Below are positions 12,801 through 25,900 of a stretch of DNA of 64,000 nucleotides, in pieces; the first letter of the stretch is position 1; every line of letters begins with the position of its first letter. The DNA lies in assembly GCA_030268105.1 (NCBI GenBank), contig BSDZ01000003.1, positions 2,976,001-3,040,000 on the forward strand, read 5' to 3'. A program made the translations under genes and the position numbers. The DNA is from Volvox africanus (Eukaryota > Chlorophyta > Chlorophyceae > Chlamydomonadales > Volvocaceae). The notes below the pieces were generated by a model, which had not been told where the DNA came from, did not search any database, and worked only from the letters and a program-made list of their open reading frames with translations.

Positions 12801-14924
12801 CTTAAGTGATTCAGGTAACGGTGACCGTGACGGCGCCATGGGCTCGGATGGCATGATCAGCGACACACTGGATTCCATTCCAATACTCAAGTCGCAGGTA
12901 TTGGGTATTACGACAGGATCTGTTGCGTCGGCAGGAGTGGCTCCGCCCTCTTTACAGCCACAGCAGCCAGAGCACCCACTTGTAAAGCCGTTGGAGACTG
13001 CGCCGCACTGCTGGCCTAGATGGGATCGTGAGGCACTGGCAGCTCTGCTGCTGCGGCCCCGGCCGCGTGTTGTCGAGCCTGGGGGTCTCGCGAACACCGA
13101 AAGGCAAACAATGCCGCAGCAGGAGCAGCAGCAGCAACAACAACAACAACAAGAACATGCGGGAGTGGGATTGCAGCCCCAGCCACGACCCCCATCTCCT
13201 CCATCATCCTCGTCGCCAACCCGTTCCCTGCAGCGTCATCACACGCACACCGAAACTGGGCTTCCTAGGGATTCATCCTGGCGGCCGTCACACCCACCGG
13301 GTCCAGAGCCAAGTCCGGTGAGGAGCCCCAGAGGGGAAGACGGCAATCGCGGCCGTGGTTACCACTACAATAACCATCACAGGTATAGATTCGAGCTATC
13401 TTTAAGAAGAGGTGCTGCCAAGAGGCCACCAGCACCCAGCACTGCTGATGCTGGAGTTACGGTGGCGGTGGAATCGTGCACTCGAATGGACGTCCAGGAA
13501 TCACTTGAAAGTCCGGCTATCCTGAGGGGGGAGTTTTCTGAAGATTGTGGGGCCACTGGCGCTGTGGATTTGGCTGCTGTGAGGAGCGGGATAGAAGGCT
13601 CGCTACCCGGCCCGGCATCCCCGGTCTGCTCCCACGTTCCGCCGATGTGCTCCCTGAAGGACTGGTTGGAGTGCGCGCCATCACAAGCATCACCGGAAAT
13701 GATAACACCCGGAGAAGTAGCTATGCGCGCCGGGAGTAACCAGCTTTATAGCAATGAGGGCAAGACTCAGCCACAGGTACAGCCACTACCACAACAGCAG
13801 CAACAACAATACCGGGACAAATACTGGCATCTGCTGCAATTACCGCGTGTGCAATCGCCACGCCCGGCAAGGGGGTCGCCAGAGTTGCACCGGCCTGACC
13901 AGTCGCATCGGCTGTCACAGCTGTCACCTTGGGAACAGCAAGAGGACAGCCGGCACAGCCTCAGGTGCCTTCACGACCCCGCGGTGCGTTCTCCTACGGA
14001 CACCATCGCGGCAAATGCGGCGGCCGCTATCCCGGCAGCGGTACTGGGTCCTGCCATCGGGGCAGAGATCCCGTGGTCCAGGAGGTGGAGTGAGGTTCAT
14101 CTGTCCGGCGCCAATGTCTGCCCTACTGCGGCTCCAGCTGCTAGCGGCAGTCCAAGGGTCCCCACGGCAGGTTCCGCACCAACAGTGGCGGCGATAAGTA
14201 TTCGCCCCCAACCCCCACGTAAGCTGGCAGCCAGTAGTCCCAGTAGTGTTGGTTGCAGGGGCAGCGGCAGTGGCGGTGAGTGTGACTGGTTTGTTGCACC
14301 GGAGACAGGACTAGAGCCTGGCTCCGCAAACGCACGCGGTCCTGGATCTGGTCCTGGGTGTGTTGCGGCACCTCCCCCTGATGACGGTGCCGCAATCACG
14401 AACATCACGGGCTCGACTCCACCGGCTGCTGCGGACTGGTCTCAGACGGAGGTCGACGAGCGGGTGTTGGCGGAGCTACCCTGGGAGATAAGGGAGGTAA
14501 GCCTCTGGGTTGGAGGGTGTGAAGGCGCCGTCTTGCTGGCAAAGGAGAACCTTCGCCATCCTCATAGCCGCACCTTGTGCTCTGTTGGATGCTGTATTTC
14601 TATATGTTGGGTGGCCCTCAGTAAGGATCTCACCTCACCATAATTGTAATACATGTTTCCTGTGGATTACCACGCGTTCTTTATGCCAGTAGCGTTGGTT
14701 TGGTGGTGTCCTTCTTAGCCCGTAGGGATCCCATGCAGGAGGTACGGCGGAGCATCTGGGCGGCGGAAGGGAGAGGGGGCCGCACTAACCGGGGCCTGCA
14801 GCTGCTGCACCCACGGCAGGCCCAAGGCCATCAACGGGGTCGGCCAGGAAGCAAAAAGCGGCCATACGGTGGCTCGCAGCAGCCAGGCCAGCTGGATATT
14901 CGCAGATTCCGCAAGCCTGGATAA
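6986..14924 (+). CDS. POLH: DNA polymerase eta (Y family) with giant low-complexity exon
   Basis: Translesion DNA polymerase. Twelve exons: 6986-7066, 7240-7341, 7699-7775, 8197-8251, 8408-8464, 9129-9410, 9637-10087, 10360-10503, 11033-11214, 11419-11720, 12075-14496 and 14739-14924; all phases agree, total 1446 residues (plant enzymes are near 700). Catalytic residues are visible: D20 and D22 in IDLDAFYCQVE, and D141 E142 in ASIDEAYLDL; SYEARRYGV (77-85) is the fingers motif. TCSAGLAHYKLLAKL and RSFGGKFG are the palm and helix-hairpin-helix parts, and ITSLAISASRF closes the little-finger domain. Exon 11 then runs about 780 residues of Q-, P-, S- and G-rich sequence. Exon 11-12 encodes ELPWEIREEVRRSI, a ubiquitin-binding (UBM) motif, and the end QLDIRRFRK is weakly PIP-like. 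The exon 6/7 boundary (AAG acceptor) is the least certain. Confidence 0.93.
9765..9833 (+). repeat. CAC/CAG trinucleotide tract coding poly-His/poly-Gln
   Basis: A (CAC)n run followed by (CAA/CAG)n lies inside POLH exon 7. It encodes a His-rich then Gln-rich stretch in a loop of the catalytic core, between the conserved DE-containing segment and the LLTYWHRPIREW segment. Confidence 0.85.
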
Positions 14925-15929
14925 TGAGCAAGGGTTGGAAGTGAATGCGCGCCATGGCTCGTTCTCTTGTAGCCCTGACCAGGAATTGGTAACCGCACGG
15001 CCGTACTGTTAGGCTCCGAGGGGGGCCATCCAGAAATCCTCACGCCATAACCAGCCAGACGCGGCGCCATCAGTTATAAGCCGCCCGCATCACCCAACAA
15101 CAAGGCCAAGCACCTGAGCCAAGCTGGGCTTTCTGGAGGCTGTTGGGGCAAGGTTCCCCAAACGATGACTTACAAATCCGCAATTTACTTAGCTGGGTTG
15201 TACCCATTCGTCATCCCTGCAGTTCTCGAGCAACAGGCAGGCACATGGCTGGGATACAATTGCCAAAAGCAACCTCAAGTAATCATTTTTGCCACTAAAT
15301 GGTCACAATCAAGTATCTGGGGCTCCTCAAGTATCTGGGGCTCCTTTTCAACGAAGCAGGCCTCCGTCGCCCCATTTACCATGCCGGCCTACAATCCCAT
15401 CATGGGCATCATGAAACACATGCGAGCCCCGTTTATCGTAGGAAACAACATAGGGTGTTTCATCGCTGCACCAAAGCCGTACGTCCCATGCACTGTGATA
15501 GTTGTTCATTTTTGGCAGGAAGGGGCCCTGCATGTCACGGTGGCGCAGGCCTCATGCTGATGCCAACAAGAAACATCAACTCGAGATACACAGTAGGACA
15601 TCATTCATCACATTACGACATGGAAACCTCGATGCTTTGCATACTAGTAACCGCCAGCAGGATACGCAAAACCTAGCTATCCTCGATTCCGCACATCCAT
15701 TAACTGATTCAACACGAGTTTATAAGATGAGCTCAACTTAAACCCCTCCCCATTAGCTGGATGATAATGCATGGCGTGCCCCGCCACTCGTGGGCCTGAA
15801 TCGGTCACGTGACCTTCCCACCCTGCCTGTGAAGCAGACCGAGCCGCCTCTGGTGAGCTCGCCCTCCCGGTCTAAGGGGTCAACCACACAGCCAAAACCT
15901 CAACACCAGCTCCCCTCTCACAACTGCTT
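14925..15929. other. Convergent intergenic region with a 17-bp tandem duplication
   Basis: 3' flanks of POLH (+) and the membrane protein gene (-). At about 15312-15346 a segment of the form AAGTATCTGGGGCTCCT occurs twice in a row. Several open frames on the plus strand (15165-15740) show no similarity I recognise. Confidence 0.4.
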
Positions 15930-18900
15930 TTACTGGTGCCTGCGCTCCTCCTCAGCGGCCCCCAGAGACTTCAGGAATTCTCGCCGCTCTTTCAGATCCG
16001 CCCATGCAGCCAAAGCAACCGACACCATCAGAAGCAGCAGGGGCAGCAGCTGCCCGGCAGCGCGCGTGGTTCTCAGGACAGCACCCATTGCTGCCAAACC
16101 TTCCCCCAGTCCAAAGAGACATCCCTCCCCAATGGTGCAGGCTGATGTGCCTTTGCTGTGCACGAGGTTGCTGCAGCCATCTCGCTCCGGCCCGTGTCTC
16201 CGTCCCTGAGCGCCGGTGTGCCACCTGATGAGCCCCGTCGCCACCATCGCCAGGATGTCTACGGTCCAGCAGAACCGTAAAGAAAGGAACCGGACCTGGG
16301 ACCAGTGTGCATAAAACGCGGGAATATCAGACCGCCCAATCACAATTCCACCTGCCGCACAGAATTACAAGCTTTTGAGCGGCTGTGCACACTACAGGAA
16401 GACCTAATTTCCGGGCCTTCAACCCCTGCCCGGCGTCCGTGATCCCTCCCTCCCTTTCTACGGCGCTCCCCAGATGCTGTGGGGATGTCGCAAATGCGTG
16501 TAGCGGAAGCAAGGATTACCAGAGCCTTGACAGCTTGCGTCCACGCGTACACCACCAGTGTGACTTACTGTCACTATACATGGTTGCAGCACCACCACCA
16601 ACGCTGCTGCGGCGCACACGGCCCACAGCAGCGAGCCCGCAATCGGGGTCTCCGGCGATACTCCCACAAAGCCAACCAGCAGCACCACAGCCGCCAGGTG
16701 GATGATCCAGACCAGCGTCTCGCGCCGCCTGCCAGAAGGGATCCCCCCCCCGGGTTTTCACGATACGTACACGGTGTACGATGGGCAGCTGATGCTTCCC
16801 AGCCAGCACACTGGAGGCGCGTGAATCCAATTAATGGAAAGAAATTAAATAATTAAACAAGATAATAAAAAACCCTATACAAAAACCCTAAAATCCTAAA
16901 ATAACAAACCCTATATAAAAACCATATATATATATATATATGTGCGAATCAATAGCAATCATAAGACGTGAAACAAAACGAGTGTAGATGTACACGGCAA
17001 CCGGGTTTGGTGCTTGGTGACAAACCACCTCAAGAGTTCGCTTGTACAAGCGCGGCAAGGAGACATGTCCTCCTCCACTCGTCTGGCCGTCACGTCTGTT
17101 CGTTCGCCATGTCCCACCTCAGCACCTTGGCGCCATCCTCGTCTCTCGCGTTCATGGCACCGGGCAGCGCCAGCACTCCAGCGGCTAGCCCGAGGCCCAC
17201 CAGCACCCCCTGCAGCCCGCCCGCCAAACGCTGGAGGATCTGGCTCGCCGCGGTATCATCACCAACCTCTGCCCAGTACCTGCAGCCTACACTCGTACCC
17301 ACGCTGTTGGCCTCCCAGCTGCCAGCATCGCCACCGCCGATTGCCACTTCCACGACAGCAGGGGGGCCCTCTGAGGTACCATTATCGCATGAAACGTCTT
17401 GATCGTTCACAATATTGTGACCCGCCAGTACGGCACATACCGCCAGCCCTAGTGGCAACACCGCCGCCAGGACAAAAGAAGAGATCAATCTCTGGGCCCA
17501 AACCGCCCGCCGCCCGCCGAGGAATACCTGAAAGCCGTGTTCCCTCTCAAGGGCATTGAAACCAAGCAGTACGTCTCGCAGCCTGGCAGCTGCAGCACCA
17601 GTGTGTCGAGGGGCACCGACCAGTGAGTGGCTGCCCACACGGTTCCGGCTGCTGGTGTTGTTTTGGGCTGCTGGGCCGCTGTCGGACCCTCGGTCCCCAT
17701 TCGTAGGGGCAAGAGGACGGCCTCTTTCTCCTCCTGCATCTTGTCCATGCGGGTGTGTTTGGTCCTGCTGGTCGCTGTCGCCACCAGCAGCTGAGTGGTC
17801 CCCAGCCTCTCGACCCGCAGGGCCGGAACCTTCCGCCACCCAGGAGCCGCCGCCGCCCACTACCCTGGCCTCCCCAGCGGAGGCGCACGGAGAGAGCGCA
17901 CATGCGGGCGCGACGTTTTGCCCAAGTCCCAGGACCTCGCAAACCGCCTCCGCCCCCTCAGATTCCCCGATATCTACCTGCATACCTGCAATCGTGGAGC
18001 AGGTGCAGTCCCACGAGAGTGAATATTCAGTTCCATGGAGCGCTGACTAATAACCCAATCACACAGCTCCATCAGGTTAGGTGAGAGTGCGTGACGAAGG
18101 GTGCTTGGAGCAGCGAGGTAGAGGCGAGCTAAGTGTTTCAGGAATGGCTAACCATGCTGCGTTGCAGCATACATGACAGCCTGACAGTCTCCGCCCAAGC
18201 AAGAGGTCCTGGATTTACGTATGCCGCCTCACGTTCCGAGTCCTTTCATTCCTTGTCATTCAAGTGCAAGTCTACTGGTCGCACTGCGCACTGTGCACGA
18301 GCGGAGAGATGTCTGGGTTTTCCGACCTGACATCTTCCCGGGGGGCCTACCTGCATTCTGCACCTCCCCCAGCAGATACCGTGCAGTGCCCTTGAGGCCC
18401 ATTTCCATCAGATATGAAACCAGCCTAATGCCCTGAGCCTGAAGCTCCTCCTGATTCCGCTCCAAAACCACGGCACGATGAGGCTCCCCCGGAGCCGCGA
18501 CGCCGCCAGGGAGGGAAGCGTCGGCGGCTGTAGCAAGATCCTCCGCTTCATCAGCAAGCCTCTCGCAGCCCAAAAGTAGCGATACAATGTCTGATATTAG
18601 CGCACTAAAGTGGTGCGTGAAGGCCTGGGCTCGGATGATTCGGCGATCCGTGGGGCAATCTTCGGCAGCGGATGTGCGGTACATCTCGTGCATAAGGCTC
18701 CCCAGTTCCGATGCCACCATTGGGGGTGCAATTGCGATGGGGGTGTAAAGGAGAACTGCCGCCTGCACACGTGGATCGGATGTCGACTGCGGCTGCGCGG
18801 GCTGGCTCCTGGCGGGGAGCACCAGCACTGCCGCGCTGCCTTCTTCCAGCCCCGAGAGATCCAGTCTACGCCTCATCAAGGGATATGAAAGCCGCACAAC

Positions 18901-19934
18901 AAAGGGAGAGGAGAGATCCAGTCGCACAAAGCTGTCGGACGTCTTGCATCTGCGTCATGTCTTGCAGCAAGGTTCCAGCCATGCAAAGGAAGCCCTAGTC
19001 CTTGCTGAGGAGATGCCGTCCCACCTGCCCGCTTATCCAACCGCTCGGCCGCATCACACTTCACCTCATCCAAGGAGGCGGATTCACAACCCTTTACCAG
19101 GGAAGGGCCCAGCTACGACTTCTGCCCAGCTATTCCTGCCCAGATAACCCCCTCCCCACACGTTCCCCTTTTTCTCCCCTTCCTTCCCTCCCTCCCCTCC
19201 CCTCCTCCCGGTCCCCACCTGACACTGGCTCCTCTGGGACCCACTGTCAGCCGCTCCACCTCCGCCACCACAGACCCGTGCTGCTTCACAACCACGCGCA
19301 CGTCCACGGAGGGAGGGGGAGTCCGGGCAGGCGGTTTCAGAGCATGCAACGGCTGCGGCTGCTGCGGTGCCGAGCGGTGCTCTGATTGAGGTTCCGGAGC
19401 CGCCACTTGGTCGCTGGCGCCACCGTCACTGCTTTCAATGTCGGCGTCACAATCCGCAGTCGCCTTAGCTTCGTTAATGCTGCCATGGCGACAGCTACTG
19501 CTGCTGCTGTCGTCTTTCGTATTGATACCTGCTTTGAAGGATAGACAACTGAGGCGGTTTGTGTCGAAAAATAGATCGATCTGCACGCTCCTGACGCCAC
19601 CTGCGTTCCTGCTCCGGTTGCTCGCACATGATCCTAAGACCGGCAGCGGAGGCAGCAGCGCGGAGGCGGGCGGTGGCGAGTCAGGCATCCCCTCCGCTCC
19701 CAACCCCAGGGCTATTTCCGACGGCCGTAGGGCCCATGCCTGAAGCGACGACGGCGGAGTCGATGGTGGGTGCGACAGTACGGCTGCTGAGTTTTGGTGC
19801 ATTTGATGGGGCTGGTGGGGCTGGAGGTGGGGATGATTGGGATGATTGGGATGATGGGGCTTATGGTTATGTCGATGGTGATGCATTTCCTGTAGAGGCT
19901 GCCCGCCCGGGTGCTGAGGCCCCTCATCATCATC

Positions 19935-19967
<33 letters not shown>

Positions 19968-22900
19968 TTCATCTTCATCATCTTCTTCATCATCTTCATC
20001 ATCATCATCATCATCATCATCTTCATCATCATCTTCATCATCGCCATCACGATGGCGGCGACTCTCGTCCAGAGCTGGAGACGCGGTGACCGCTGGCGAG
20101 GCGGCAATTGCGGCCCCTCCCGGTCGGATAGAAGCCAGTCGTGTCATCCAAATATCGACAGCTCCACCTGGCGCCAGATCCAGGGAGGTCTGACACGGCT
20201 CCGACGCCTGGGGGCCGCGACCACCGGGCCGATGTTCAGATTCGTTAGTCCGCGAACCCGACGTCCGTCTCGGATCCTCTCGACGAATCTCCTCAACGCC
20301 AAACGACAACTTCAAATTCAAACCTTGTGGCTTCTTCATCGCGGTTCCAGGGGAATCCCCGGTGACGCAAGATTCCGACCTCAAACCCCCTCCCAGGATC
20401 GGGGCTACGCGCCCGCTACTGGCGTCCCTACTGCCGGATCCCACGGAGCTCCTGCGCACGCTCGCCCTGCGGCTCGCTCGCCTTCGGAAGCCTGGGGGGC
20501 TGTCAGTACCTCGGTGAGAAGTCGCACGACGATGGCTGCAGTAGCCCTCAAAACTGCCACTGCGGCCCATGAAGGGAGGGGCCTCACGTCCACGTACACG
20601 TACGGACGCCCGCCTCTGTCTGGCCGTGGATGACGAGGCACTATTGGGAGTGTTCAGAGGGGTGCCGGGGCTGTTGGGTGTGGACAGCAAACGACGAAGA
20701 GTACAGGCGGGAGAGGCTGAGCGCTCCTCTAGGGCCTGATCTGCTATCGACTCTGCAGCCGGATGTGGCTCGGGGGGCAGCGGCCCACCTTGTCTCGGCC
20801 CCCGAGTCCATCTGCCACCTGTGGGTGACGACACGGGTGCTGGGGAATCATCGGCATCCAAACCCGCATCGATCTCCCAATGCTCCTCAAGGGCAGCATT
20901 AGGGCCCAATCCAGGAGCGGCTCCGAGACCAGGAACATTTCTGACGACGCTGCGGTGGCTGTTGTGGACATGGCTGCCGAGGAAGCGCCCACTAGTAGCG
21001 CCCACCGCGCCCGCAACGCCCGCGTCGCTGCTGCGATTACTCTCTGTGACGGTTCCGCTGCTCACCTCCTCGTAACGTCCCCCCCCCCCGCTGACACGTC
21101 CACCACCGCCACTGCCATCGCCCGTGACCTCCCGGCTCGAGTCAACGGGGAAGTAGCTGCTGCAGTCGGCGCTGCTCCATGGGGGAGACTGAGGCAACTG
21201 CCCTGGGGGAGGCAAAGAAGCACCAGCCATTACGCCACCGCCACCGCCACCGCCACCGATACCGCCGCCATCGATACCGACACCGACACCTGTATTGCTA
21301 CCGGCCACCAGCGGCTCAAGTCCAGCTGCGTGACGCATCTCCACCTCCGCCAGCCAGCCCGCCGATGCCCCCGAGCAGCCACTGCCCGCCCCGCCAAAAC
21401 TTAATGCAGTCCCCAGGCAGCTGCTGCTGCCCTCCGCGGCGGTGCCGAAGGGCGTGTTGGTCGCACTAGCTGTGAGCACCGGCGGATGCATGTACATCAA
21501 CAAGGGCAGCGCCGGAACCAAACGTGACCGAGCCCGAGCCCGGCCCTCGTGACCACCAGCGCTGCCTCCATTGCCGCTGCTGTCCGAAGCGGTGGCGGAA
21601 TCAGGTGCGGGGGCCCGGACAGCCGAAAATGCGGCGGCACGGGGGGAAGTCGTGAGGTCGGAGGGGTGCGGCCGTAATCGCATCGCTGGGAATCCGGTGC
21701 TGGCGCGCGGGGTCCTAAGGATGGCACCAGATGCGGCTGCGGGTGCGGCTGGTAGCGACTCTGCCAGTCCCGGGTGCTGCAGAATGACGATCTGCGACCA
21801 GACCGAGGGAAAGCCGGCGCCGCACGCCCCGGGCCGCAGTGATAACACAGCAGCCTATTTGCAGCCTGGCGGTAACTTTGCTGGTTGCACCGCTAACTGT
21901 AGCCAACAGTCAACAGTCAACAGTCAACAGTCAGGTACCGGCTCGCGTCGTTAGACCTAGCCGCGGTAGCCGCCTCAATGAGCAGCCAGCGGTTGGGATC
22001 TCTCTTCGCAAACAGGCACCTCCCAATAAGGTCCCCCCATCCACATGCAAACATCTTCGGCTCACGATTCTTTCGCCTTACCGGGTACTGAGGCTGCGGG
22101 CCGCCCCCACTGCCGGTGCCGGTGTCACGTAACCCAGGGGCAGGTGAGAGAGATCCGGAGACCAGTCCGGATGCCTCACCCTGTACACCACCCAGGATAC
22201 TGCCCGGGGTGCCGCTCGCATCCACTACCTGACGCAGCTCCCGCTCCAGGGCCTCCAATGCAGTGGCCAGCTCCTCCTCGCTCAGCGCGGCGCCGTCGTA
22301 CTGTAGTAATGTATATGGACGGGCTGACGGAATGTAAGGTACCGAATGGGCGTCTTAGAATATATTGGAAGCGACTAACGGAAGCACTTAACTTATCATC
22401 ATGGGATTCGGTACCCTCTGCTGGGGTCTCTCTGCGGGATGTTAAGTAGCCATGCACTACATTGCACTAATGGGTGGGAAGCCGCTGAACAGTTGACCCA
22501 ACCAACCAACCAACCAACTGGTCGAGATCCATCAGCCAGGATGCGGCACACTACGGGTCGTAACATCAATGTTCCCCAACGTCTCATACCCGCACCTGAA
22601 GCCTGAGCACCACCTCAATGCAACCCTGCAAGCAGTGAACCTGAGTGGTGTAACCGAGCCAGCGACCCGTGGGTCCCCGTCCTGACTGAGGGCGCACTGC
22701 CGCGGCGCCGAACCCGGCGTCGTCCTTCACGATATCCACTGCTGAATGTGCCGCGGCGGTTAAAGAGGTTGTGACCCGTTCGTACGGTACACCTGGAGGG
22801 GTCTCCAGCTGCAAGATGGCATCGTCGTTGGAGGGTTCAAGTAGCGGGAGAGTGTCCTCCAACTCCATCCCCATCCCCATCCCCATCCCCATTCTCTGGC

Positions 22901-25900
22901 GAAATGCTCAAAAACCAACAAACCTCAAACGCTGCGACAACCTCAGCCGCTCAGCCTGGTACCGGCACCGCGACTCCTCTCATACGCACGCAGCTCAATG
23001 GGCACTAACCTCCCAAGGAATTGCCGCAAAACCCAACTGGAAAACACCAGCGGGTTGCCAGGAACCACTCAGGGCGCGCCGCAACATATCCAGTGCCCAC
23101 TCGACATTGCACCCCTCCATCCACCCATCCTCCCCACGCGCTCGCCCCACCACCCCAGCAGCTCGTACCTTGAATGTGACTGTCACGTGTTGCATGGGGG
23201 AGTTGTACAGCATCGATGGGCGCCCGAGTGACGCCGCGGACTGCTCGGGTGCCGCGGGGGCACCCACCAACGGCCGGCCCGGCGCCCTCGGCCGCCCCTG
23301 TGTGTATTGTGTGCATTCTGGGGATCTGGAGGACTGGGACCTGGCACATACGGCCTCCTGCTCGTCCAGACCACTCGTGATACCCTGCCCTTGGTGTTCC
23401 TGAAGAGGGGAAACGGCCGATCTCATCACGCCTCCGCTGTCGCTTTTCTCAGTGGGGCTGGGCGAGCTGGTGTCCACCGAGCTGTCATTTGCGATCTGCC
23501 TTGTTGGAGCAGCCGCATGACTCCTTTTCAGAGGAGCGATATAACCGCGCTGTACTGGTAAGGACGCTTCGGGTCCCGTGAGGGCGGCGTCTCCGGGGGC
23601 CTCGGAGGAGGGAGTCGTCCGCTTCTCGGGGCCGTGCGGACGAGGGTCATTCGGTTGACCTATGGGTCGGTCTTCCCTGAGCTGCAGCACCGGGCCACGT
23701 GGACGGTAGTCGTCGCATGTTGGAGCTGGCGGGTGCGGACGTCCCCTCACCGCCCCATCGGGGGTCTTTGTGAGTCTGACTCCATAACACCCTGGCACCG
23801 AAGGATCGAGAGCCGCGGAAGTGTTGCCTGCGGGGTGCTGGGGGTCAAGTGCTGGCAGGAACAAACAAAACACACAGAACAGACCATGTGACGATGACCG
23901 TCCGTAGCGTGTCACTTCTTTGACGAAAAGACATCACAGATCCCAAGACCATCAACTTAAAACGTCAACGAGTCGATGGATTATTAACGAACAACGTATG
24001 AAATGCAGCTCGGGCCCCTGCAGGGCATACAGGCCCCTGCGCCAAACCTTACTGCCACGGCAGTGTGCGCCGGCAAGGCATAAGTTGCCCAACTAGGACT
24101 TGGTCAATGACTGCTTGCAGCACCTCTCATGCTCGCCTACTTTCACTTGCTGCTGGCTTCAAATCCACGGATGAGGGCGGCGCCTCCGTGTGCACGCCCA
24201 CCCCCACGCCTCCCCCAGTGCCGCCGGAGCCGCTGCCTCGTGTCGTGTTGTTGCGTTGCGTTGCGTTGCGTTTGCACGTGTCGGCCACACACGTAGAGAC
24301 GGAACGTACAAGTTAAATTGTGATTTAACTTGGTAGGCAGCACGGATGGGGTACCCGCCTGTCTCTGGTCCACCCCGTCAAACGGTTCTCATCCACACAG
24401 CATCACATGAGTGTATGTGTCAGATCAGGTGTGTATGTGTGCGGGGGAAGGGGAGGGGGAGGAGGCTGGCGGAACAGGCAGTCTTGCTCGTTCTTGGTTA
24501 GCAGCCCACCAGCCCCATACCGCTGATTCCCTGGCCAAGCAGGTGCGTATGCGATGCGATGCCGGCCTGCCCGCCCGCATTCCGCGGACAGGTTCGACAT
24601 AACGAAGACGGACCGCAATGTGAATGTGCATATCATTGTGAATGTGAATTTCAATGTGGATGTGAATGTGGCTGCCGTAATCCTAACAGTTATTTTACCC
24701 ACGCCACGGCACGTTGCGCCCCTGAGGCCAGGTACAGCACCCAGCTCCGAAACCATTTAAAACACAAAATTCACTGTCTAGATACCTCGTTCATAATACG
24801 ACGTATACGTGGAAAGGTCTCAATAGCGCGAACCCCACATCCGCTCAATGCGGACGGCCCGGCGTACCCGCTGCCCGACCCGCGGGCCGTAACGGCACGG
24901 CTGTCCGCGGGTGCTTCCGTCGCCAACTGCGCCCCAAGTCCTCTAGAGGAGGTGGCCGGGGACCACAAGAGGCCGGAACACCTCCCCACCTGCAGCAGTG
25001 CACGGAGGCGGCAGTGCAGGCGGCATTGGGCAGCATTGGGCGGCATTGGGCGGCATTGGGCGGCATTGGGCGGCATTGGGCGGCATTGGGCGGCATTGGG
25101 CGGCATTGGGCTAGGAACCTTTCGACAAGGCGCGTGTGCGGTGACGCGCGTGATGCTTTTGCTAACTCCTCCGCGTCGCTTTGGAACGTAAACTGCAACA
25201 CAAATGAATATGAATTGAGGAGAGGAGGTAGGTAGAAATTATACTGCAGCTAATGCACCCAGAGCTTCTTGGATCAAATTTTCCTAGCGGTCTGAAACTC
25301 ATGAGTAATAGAAGTGTGCACCCCCCGGCTTGTCGATGGATCAGTAGGACCGACCATGTGGTTATGGCGGCTTGCTTACGAGCTGACGGGCGGACCAAGA
25401 CTGATTGCGCCGTCGATGGATTGACCGGCTGGATATTGTTGGATGCTGTTGATGCGCTCTGAGCCCGACCGACATATCCCATAGCTACGCCTATGGGGTG
25501 ACTTCTTTTGCATGAGGGCGTCCCTCCTGCCAGGGCGGCTCCGCCCGGGTCAGGCTAGAGGGGGCTAGAGGGGGCTAGAGGGGGCTAGAGGGGGCTTTTG
25601 GGGCGTGAGATGTGGCGGCCCCGAGGAGTGCATGCCTCCACCACCGCCACTGCCACCCCTACCGCCACCCTGTAACCCTTGCTCGTGTTGTGACCAACAA
25701 CCCCGGTAATTAAGAACAACCCCAGTATGAACCTCGAGGGGGCAGTTTCGGCCAGTTGAGCTTTTCCAGCCATCCCTGCCGCCACTGCCCTGGCACCTGT
25801 CTGTCTCCCTTGAAACGGACTCCTCACACAATTGCCTGTTCTTTCTTCACTGCAGGTAAATGTAATGATGCACCCCAACACCTGGCGCCGGGTGCCGCTG

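Noticed and set aside
19911..20633. Plus-strand frame rich in isoleucine and phenylalanine
   Set aside because: It is the shadow of the (GAT/GAA)n acidic tract on the minus strand.
21715..21906. Alternative minus-strand frame (KVTARLQIGCCVITAARG) as an exon of the membrane protein
   Set aside because: It is out of frame with the 2.5 kb exon; the chain 22082 to 21791 is in phase without it.
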